From Marisa cornuarietis (taxonomy: Eukaryota; Mollusca; Gastropoda; Architaenioglossa; Ampullariidae): a stretch of 64,000 bases of DNA. The position numbers and the translations under genes are program-made. Below the pieces are notes generated by a model. The model had not been told where the DNA came from and did not search any database. It saw only the letters and a list, made by a program, of their open reading frames with translations. Below, piece after piece: positions 57,442 to 64,000 of the stretch. Location: positions 62,001 to 126,000 of the forward strand of contig SMMW01000524.1 of NCBI GenBank assembly GCA_004794655.1, read 5' to 3'. Positions within the stretch are counted from its first letter, which is position 1; each line of letters begins with the position of its first letter.

Positions 57442-60400
57442 TTGTGTATAAATCTACAGGACCAAGAAGAGTCAAATCCAGAAAAAAGGTCTTCAAAAAA
57501 ACAAAATACATCAACACAAATATAAAAATAAATGACAGTTACTCATTAATGGAAATCTGCTTCTCAGTCTTTCTCATCCCTTCTCTAATACACACATACA
57601 CACGGCTTTCTCATACCCCTGCTGAGTTCCTGCACCTCAACTGATGGATACAGGAGATAGTGGGCCTGGTTAGACAAGGCAGCCCACGATAGTCCATGAT
57701 GAGGTACTCCATAGAACAACAGTCCACAGGTGCTGGTCTGTATGACTGAGTATCTAGCATTACCTTCTGCAAGTTCCAGCATCTGCTTGATCAGCAGCCC
57801 TGGAAAAAGAAAGGTGAATCAAAGGCTGATGGTCAAGAAGAGGTAGAAACGACCACATTAAGGACAAGTAGGCACACATGACTGCAGTAAAAACAGGTAG
57901 GCAGAAACGACTGCAACAAGCACAGCCACAAAGCTGTGATGGATAGCTATGCAGATGTGATAGCTCAGTAGATCCGACTACAGTTAATATAGCAAAGCGT
58001 GCATGATCAAAAGTAGGAATAGCAAAGCAGGCATGATTACAATATTTATAGCTACATAGATATATTTATATGCAGGATAGCTAGGTAGAATTGTATTATA
58101 AAACAGCTATAGGCTGACAACAGCATGGTAAAAATGGTGGGGCATGAATGACTGAGCCTGAGGCAGGTGAGGCAGGTAAGACAGTGAGGAAGACATGCTG
58201 ACGATCACCTCACCTTAAGTGAGGCACACTTAATCACCTAAAGGAGATAGCTGGGCAAAAATGGTCAAAATAGGATTATATTAGGCACTGATATACTTTT
58301 GGTCACAAAGACCAGAGGTTACCTCCCATGGAGTGTCCAACCCATATGATGGGCCTTGAGCCCACCCCAGCCTGACGTAGCTTCTCTAGCATGTCTTTGC
58401 TGCGACCTTCCAAAGTTCGTCTTGAATAGCAAGGTCATTTAAAAACAGAGTGTAAGTAGAATTGCTCAATGAGAGATCCTCCACCTTTAAAATGAGCTGT
58501 TACTAATCATGCCTTTCAGATAAGCATATTTGTGTAAATTCTGTGTAGACATTTCTCCAATTCCTATGCAAGCTGGAGTTTTATAGTTTTCTCAGATTTG
58601 TGTACACACATCCACACAAAGTACCCATGTATACACATGCACACACACACAAACACACATGAATACACAATAAAACACATCCACTTGCACACAGAGACAG
58701 AGATGATAAGGAAATAATTCAGCTACACAGTGAAATCAAGGAAGTATTTCATACTTGTCTCTCTCATAACGCTGCCCACTCCAGGTGCTTAAGGATGTGT
58801 CGTAATGAAGGCTAAGTATTCGAGTGTGTGGACAATCTTCAGCCAGCCAGTCCTAAAAACATGTGACACATTTTCTTCAACAATATATGAACATGCCCTC
58901 AGACATTTGCCAAAACATGTAATGGTGTAGCCTTCCTGAGGATTCCTGCAAGCACTGATGCTACCGAAACTACTTCCACTCTGCTACAAATGACTGCAGA
59001 TCAATGGCTTAAGCTACAGTTTAGAGGTCTTCCCATTTAAAATTCTTTGCAGTAAATAAGAAGCAACGATCCACATAATCAATTAAAAATTTCAAAGATT
59101 AAGTTTAAAGTTCTGAGGTTTCAAGACAAGCAGCATATTAGGAATCATGGTTCCATCCCTAGCATAATTCTACATGAATTTATTAAAATCCTGTAGACAT
59201 GTATGCATGCACAAATCAATAGTCTACCCCCACATCTATATAGTTTTTATGTAACAGTTGTTTCTTCAGAATATATAAATCTATGAAGGGTGCAGTCAGA
59301 TCATATTAAGCATACACAAACCTTTGGCCAGCAGGCTGTGTGCACTTGAGATGGACTGTCAGCAGGTGCAGACGCAGGCATGTCTTGCTGCCTCCATGTC
59401 TTGATGGCACCACCCAGAAGGCCATGAATAAAGACTATATCAGCATGCATAGTTTTCCTGAAATGGTGAGACAAGCTGCTCCTAGCAATACTTTCAAAAA
59501 ATGGTGATATATCTCAAACCGATCCATTTTTAAAGCAGCCTTTTAAAAATTTATTTATAGTAGTAATGAACCAACTGCACTATTTTATTATCTACAGGCT
59601 TGAACTAGAATTCTAAGCAAAACATAAAAGTGGCATTGTACATCACAGCATTATAGTTAAGTAGCATCTTGAATATATTTCATGATCAATTCGCCACAGA
59701 TACATGTATGTATACAGCACCAACAGAAAGATTTCAAATACTACACGGGTCTCTTACCTATCCACCAACCATAACTCTCTGAGGAAGCTGCCAAATAAGA
59801 ACATAAAACAGAAAAGGACAAAGTTCACTCATTCCTCTATATGTACTGGGATCACAGAAGCAAATAAGGTCTATTACAGGTGTGCACAAGTACACAGAAT
59901 TCAAACTCACTTTGAACGGTAGAGAGGATGAAGCAGAAACACTCCATCACCAAGAACATCTGGTGACCAGTCTCTATCAAAGTTAGCCAAAGCTCGCAGG
60001 GCTAAAAGTGCCAAAGTAACGTTTCTATCCTCTGACCACTTTTTTAAGACTCCAAGCCATCCTACAAAACATCAAGTGACTTTTGACAGGTAAAGTAAAA
60101 TAGATACCTCTAAAACAAAGCAATCGCATACATGACCTCATACCAGCCATTAAAAGAGGTTGATGTTTTATTTTTCCCCTATATTATTTTGGTGAAACTG
60201 TCTTTTGACTTAGATAGCTTGAGGGCCAATAACTAAGGAATGTGCTTTGTGTGAAACACGGGAAACTTTGTGCACACACACACACAGCCGACACATACAG
60301 AAAGATGCCTTTACATTCATATTCTTCTTCTTCTTATTATTCCTTTTCGTCCCCAGTGGAGCATAAGGCTGCAACTACACCACGCCAGCGAACCCGGTTC

Positions 60401-63400
60401 TGGGCCTCCCTCCCCAGTTGGGTCCATGTCATTCCAGCTGCCTCCGCCTCGCCGTGGACCGATCTTCTCCACGTCTGTCTGGGTCTCCCAACCCTGCGTC
60501 TCCCCTGTGGGTTCCAGTCCAGAGCTTGTCGTGTTAGATTTTCGGCCGGCTTTCGCAGGGTGTGGCCCATCCAGCCCCACTTTTGCTTCTTGATGTCTTG
60601 GCTGGCAGGTTTCTGGTTGGCTCTCTCCCACAGGTATGCATTGGAGATTCTCTCGGGCCATCTGATGTTGAAAATGTGCCGCAGACATCTGTTTATGAAT
60701 GTTTGAATCTTCCTGGTGATGTTGTTTGTTACACGCCATGTCTCAGACCCATATAGAAGGACAGATTTTACGTTCGTATGAAAGATGCGGATCTTGGTAT
60801 GTTGAGATAGTGCCTTGGAATTCCAGATGGGTCGCAGGATGTGGAATGCTTGCCTGGCTTTATTTATTCTGCTTCTTACATCTTCATCAGCACCTCCATC
60901 CTTGGTGACTATGCTGCCTAGGTAGGTGAAGCGGTCAGTCTCTGTAATACATTCCCCGTGTAGCTGAAGTGGGGCTTCTTGCTTGTTGTTGATCCGCATT
61001 ACCTCTGTCTTCTTGATGTTGATTGTCAGGCCAGTTGTCGCTGCTTCTTCTGAGAGCCGAGTGAGCTTTGTCTGTGCATGTTGTTGCTTGTGGGACAGCA
61101 GGCTGATGTCGTCTGCAAAGTCGAGATCCTCAAGTTGCATGGCAAAGGTCCATTGAATGCCTGTGTTGCTGTTAGAGGTTGTTCTTCTCATGATCCAGTC
61201 TATGACAATCAGGAAGATTGTCGGCGAGAGCATGCAACCTTGCCTTACTCCAGTCCTCACTGCAAAGGGGTCCGTCAGCTTCCTATTGTGGATCACCTGG
61301 CATGTCGAGTCCTCATACAGCTGTTGGATGATGGCAATGAACTTTGGTGGAAATCCGTAGTGCTGCATCAACTTCCAGATGGTCTCTCTGTCTACGGAGT
61401 CAAATGCCTTCTCAAAGTCCACAAATGTCATGTATAGTGGGGACTGCCATTTGATGGACTGTTCAATAATGATTCGCAATGTAGCAATATGGTCTGTGCA
61501 TGATTTACATTCATATGCTGAGACTCTATTATGGCCACTTTGTAGAGGTCTTACATTTACATCTCACAGAGGTCTCTCACCCCTGCTCTTCATGTGTATA
61601 TATACATATATCTCACATCTACAAGTAGAGTCACCTGCACGAACAACAGATTGGTGCACCTCCGACTCTGAGAAAGCAGCCAGATTGCCAAGAATGGCTG
61701 CTGTGACTGCTGCCACTTCCTGGTCAGGCTTCATCTTGTTCACCCTCTGTAATGTGGCTAGTCCATGGTTCTTCATAAAAACAGCTGCTTGTTCTTGCTT
61801 CTGTCATTTTTGGGTTTTAAGAAAAAAAAAACAAACTTGCCTGAATGAAGGTATCAGATGGACATCATTAAAAGACATATTTAATGATCTTAAAAGAAAC
61901 TGTTATTTTCACCACCAGCTATATTTTTATGGAAAGTCAATACAATGGACAACTCAACTTCAAGGAACTCACTGTTCAGACTAATTCCTTGAAATTAAAA
62001 CCAAGTGATATGTGATTCTTGCTGAAAAATTCATATGAACAAAAATACTAGAAAAATGGAATAAAAGGCTTTTCAGCAAGATAAATACATTGTGGAGACA
62101 ATTTTAACACAATCTGATCTTCTGAAGAGCCGTATACGTACTAGCACAGCCATAACGTATTTGGTTCATGGCACAGAAACTCACATTAATCAATCTCTTG
62201 ATGGTGTAGAGAAAAATCAGTTCTAAGTTTTCATTAATAGGCAAATTTCTGTCAATGGTAACATCAATCGTTGAACTGTCAAAGTCCCAGAACATATTCT
62301 GAAACAAATCCAGGTCTCCATGTAAAGATGTTGCTCTAAACATTTTTTGAAATATTACAGCTACACAGGCTAAGAGTCAAAAGAAAAGGGAAATAGCACA
62401 TTGGTCATAAATGATTGGATTTTAATTTTGGTTTTAAATGAATCATTTACTTGCAATGATGTCTAAAACAAAGCTGCATGCTGATTCTTAGAGGCTGACA
62501 TGGTTCATTCTCTTTCACAAATAACAAACAAACTGATGGTAAGTCATGACATAGAAGGAACCATTTGACAAGACAACCATTCTCTGTCACGACAGTCTTC
62601 TCCACGTTGCTCAGCTATTCTTTGCTAATATCGAGTTCAAAATTGTATGGTACGATTCCCAGAGCCATGATGACAGCGTTTAAACAACCACTTTAGAGAC
62701 TGAAAGTTAAGTCACAATCTGAATGGTTTTGATAACCTAGCTGTCTCCTTGTAAGAGCTGTGTTTTATATGCAACTGTAAATGATTGCAACCCAAACATC
62801 TGACCAGAAACAATTCACAACATCAGTATCTATCATTTTAAGTCCAAGATGCCATTTTACTTGCCATTTCCTTTACAAAAAAAAACAAAAACTCTCAACT
62901 GAAGTAAATTGCCATAGACACACACACACACACACACACTGATGCCTACTGATAGACCAACGCTATTCCTGTCAATAAAACAAAACAAACAGTTAGTCAC
63001 AACAACTGTGTAGTGTAGTTGTTATGATGCAGACTAAACACTGGTCACTGTCTCACGCTTTGCTTAACTGGCTTAAAAAATCAAAATCCATGTCTACAGA
63101 CACCTTCTCATCTGCAGTATGGTCCTTAGTCTCAAGATAATGCTCAGCCAGTATGCAGGCATTCCTATATGTATTCTGCTCAAGAGTAATTTGTTGAGGC
63201 TTGGAGGTGTTAATGCATGTGTCTTCCTCAACATTACAGAGAACAATCAGCAGATTAGCCAGCTCTTCTGCAACTGTTTTCTGCAGCACACATTAAAAGA
63301 TCAGATTCCCAGAAATTTTTAAAATAAAAACATTGAAGAGTTTACCCAACCCCCTCCCCCCAAAAGAAAATGCTGCGGTAGGAAGTAATATCTACCCTGA

Positions 63401-63812
63401 ATGAGGTAAATCTTAATTATATGAGCTTACTTAATAAATACAAAATCATTTGGACAAAGTAAATAAGCTGTCATATTTGAATTATATATTTTTAAAACCT
63501 ACAAATTTCTTTGCTATACTGAAAAATCTTTTCATAAAAAAGTTAAAGTAATTTGAAAATTATAAAATAGTAGGAAAACAAACTGCATAAAACATATCGT
63601 AGTTAAAACAAAAATGAAGAACTGTGCAATCTGCAAGTTTGATAAATACCTTGGAAGACACTAAGGCTGGTTGTGGAAGAAAAAACCTGGGATCACTGCC
63701 CTGGGAATGAGCCAAACCAATCAAAGTACGGTAATCTGCAGCTTGTGCCACAAAGCGATACTGGTGAGCTGCCATGATGAGAGTCAAGATGCACAGAAAT
63801 GATTGATCTCTG
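55460..63812 (-). CDS. SERAC1: SERAC1-like serine lipase, 3' eleven exons
   Basis: SERAC1 acts at mitochondria-ER contacts in phosphatidylglycerol remodelling, affecting bis(monoacylglycerol)phosphate and cholesterol traffic. Eleven minus-strand exons join in phase to about 575 codons. They cover an ARM-like region (about human 200-390: [40 protein letters not shown]), then an alpha/beta-hydrolase domain with [27 protein letters not shown], nucleophile elbow [11 protein letters not shown], and [10 protein letters not shown]. The C-terminus has [10 protein letters not shown] as in human VNHLNICKP. Human SERAC1 has 654 residues, so roughly 190 N-terminal residues, including the membrane-targeting start, lie beyond base 64000. 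The gene converges with RAF. Confidence 0.95.
55930..56690. other. possible LTR-like insertion in SERAC1 intron
   Basis: A CpG-richer block in the last SERAC1 intron with TATA-like GTATAAATACC (about 56017), AATAAA (about 56239) and an end GGTTACA, an arrangement seen in solo LTRs. Termini and target duplication were not found. Confidence 0.25.
57193..57339 (-). CDS. SERAC1: SERAC1 exon, late hydrolase domain
   Basis: Acceptor ctgtctag, donor gtgtgt, phase 1 to 1. Encodes [27 protein letters not shown] and ILLVPTQSS, matching human TLQDDFLEFA, LNFVETLPTYI and LHVVPVESA. Confidence 0.92.
57405..57438. repeat. (GT)n microsatellite
   Basis: GT run in a SERAC1 intron, about 65 bp upstream of the 57193-57339 exon in gene direction. 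Confidence 0.95.
57617..57799 (-). CDS. SERAC1: SERAC1 exon, hydrolase core
   Basis: Acceptor tttccag, donor gtatga, phase 1 to 1. Encodes [25 protein letters not shown] and [14 protein letters not shown], matching human LLVKKMLLEA, GIIFYSVPHHG and RYLLFPSLEVKELS. Confidence 0.96.
58323..58420 (-). CDS. SERAC1: SERAC1 exon, nucleophile elbow
   Basis: Acceptor ttcaag, donor gtaacc, phase 2 to 1. Encodes [25 protein letters not shown] is the lipase elbow with the catalytic Ser. Human has WISHSMGG; here Gly gives the canonical GxSxG. Confidence 0.96.
58755..58852 (-). CDS. SERAC1: SERAC1 exon, hydrolase domain
   Basis: Acceptor tttttag, donor gtatga, phase 0 to 2. Encodes [20 protein letters not shown], matching human [20 protein letters not shown]. 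Confidence 0.95.
59322..59457 (-). CDS. SERAC1: SERAC1 exon, start of hydrolase domain
   Basis: Acceptor atttcag, donor gtttgt, phase 2 to 0. Encodes [21 protein letters not shown] (human [21 protein letters not shown]), the first core strand and oxyanion-loop HG, and ends TACWPK. Confidence 0.95.
59911..60061 (-). CDS. SERAC1: SERAC1 exon, ARM-like repeat
   Basis: Acceptor ttttgtag, donor gtgagt, phase 1 to 2. Encodes [22 protein letters not shown] and [12 protein letters not shown], matching human SGWVSIM, ARILANLDRE and DGVYVLHPQYRT. Confidence 0.94.
60317..61540 (-). mobile_element. LINE fragment with open RT frame in SERAC1 intron
   Basis: A 380-codon open frame (60337-61479, readable upstream to about 61520 as [16 protein letters not shown]) encodes RT motifs [41 protein letters not shown] and [11 protein letters not shown], then LLYGSETW and the C-terminal WMGHTLRKP and [11 protein letters not shown]. 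Endonuclease and N-terminal RT parts are missing, so it is 5'-truncated. The 3' end is an AAGAAGAAGAAT-type simple tail. Same orientation as SERAC1; the intact frame suggests recent insertion. Confidence 0.9.
61635..61800 (-). CDS. SERAC1: SERAC1 exon, ARM-like repeat
   Basis: Acceptor atgacag, donor gtgact, phase 0 to 1. Encodes [19 protein letters not shown] and [19 protein letters not shown], matching human GGLQLLQRL and VIGNMALNEHLHSSIV. Confidence 0.93.
62185..62335 (-). CDS. SERAC1: SERAC1 exon
   Basis: Acceptor atgtttag, donor gtgagt, phase 2 to 0. Encodes [12 protein letters not shown] and [16 protein letters not shown], aligning with human GLWCFGG and ATVEMFCLEAIVKHSE. The acceptor was chosen because only it keeps phase; a nearer cag would shift the frame. 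Confidence 0.8.
62917..62939. repeat. (CA)n microsatellite
   Basis: Short CA run in a SERAC1 intron. Confidence 0.9.
63057..63280 (-). CDS. SERAC1: SERAC1 exon
   Basis: Acceptor gctgcag, donor gtgaga, phase 0 to 2. Encodes [14 protein letters not shown], matching the human STEEELRQLLASL helix, then a poorly conserved acidic stretch ending FDFLSQLSK. Confidence 0.85.
63650..63812 (-). CDS. SERAC1: SERAC1 exon (first in window)
   Basis: Encodes [20 protein letters not shown] and DPRFFLPQP, donor gtattt, phase 0 end. The 5' boundary is ambiguous: ttagcag gives two acceptors 3 nt apart. A further exon may lie at about 63920-63990, where TSVDMSDIVF resembles human STVDIEDHE, but phase and donor are unresolved. 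Confidence 0.85.
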
Positions 63813-64000
63813 CTAACATACAATGCTTTTTTTCCATTTTGAGAAAATGTTACTCAAGCTGACAGGCTTCCAGAAATATTTTAATGGGGCTTTTTTGTTT
63901 ATACAAGTATTCAAACATTACCATGCAAGAAAGAGTGAAGACTATGTCACTCATGTCCACAGATGTGGCTAATCAACATACAATCTTAGTTCTCTCAATA

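Noticed and set aside
60242..61437. Several plus-strand frames over 100 codons
   Set aside because: Antisense shadows of the minus-strand reverse-transcriptase frame, which carries the FADD and RQG motifs.

Overview
This is animal nuclear DNA. It has split genes with GT-AG introns, dense microsatellites, LINE and SINE copies, and no operons. The gene models and repeat content suggest an invertebrate, most likely a mollusc and perhaps a gastropod, but this is inferred from general character and no marker fixes the species. All exon boundaries were derived by hand from splice signals, reading-phase continuity and resemblance to remembered family members.

Left third (1-23.9 kb). A minus-strand gene (about 16.3 kb down to 6.17 kb) encodes what looks like a single-pass membrane glycoprotein. 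It has a long Ser/Thr-rich mucin-like ectodomain, one transmembrane segment followed by RRKK, and a cytoplasmic tail of about 115 residues carrying a YNAM motif. I do not recognise its family. Its introns hold a 1.9-kb minisatellite with higher-order structure (7.07-8.98 kb) and two strong inverted repeats (13.8-14.03 kb). The flanks contain SINE fragments and many microsatellites. At 20.3-22.2 kb there is a decayed minus-strand LINE with a younger plus-strand LINE 3' end inserted in it.

Middle (23.95-41.5 kb). A plus-strand RAF-family kinase, closest to B-Raf, is complete in about 14 coding exons (about 722 aa): B-Raf-specific region, Ras-binding domain, C1 zinc finger, 14-3-3 sites and kinase domain. 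The exon carrying DFG and the start of the activation segment is present twice in tandem (38402-38532 and 38628-38758). The copies encode the same protein but differ at 17 synonymous third positions. Including both creates an immediate stop and skipping both shifts the frame, so splicing must choose one. This is the most interesting feature here. Possible cassette exons in the CR2-CR3 linker are also noted.

Right part (41.5-64 kb). The RAF 3' UTR and a repeat-containing intergenic region (LINE remnants, SINEs) lead to a convergent minus-strand SERAC1 gene, a serine lipase that remodels phosphatidylglycerol. Eleven exons including the stop lie at 55.46-63.81 kb; the N-terminal part lies beyond the right edge. 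One intron carries a LINE fragment with an open 380-codon reverse-transcriptase frame. Another may carry an LTR-like insertion.

The mucin-like gene and RAF are divergent, and RAF and SERAC1 are convergent. Nothing indicates that the three act together. By eye CpG is much scarcer across the RAF and SERAC1 region than in the left third.
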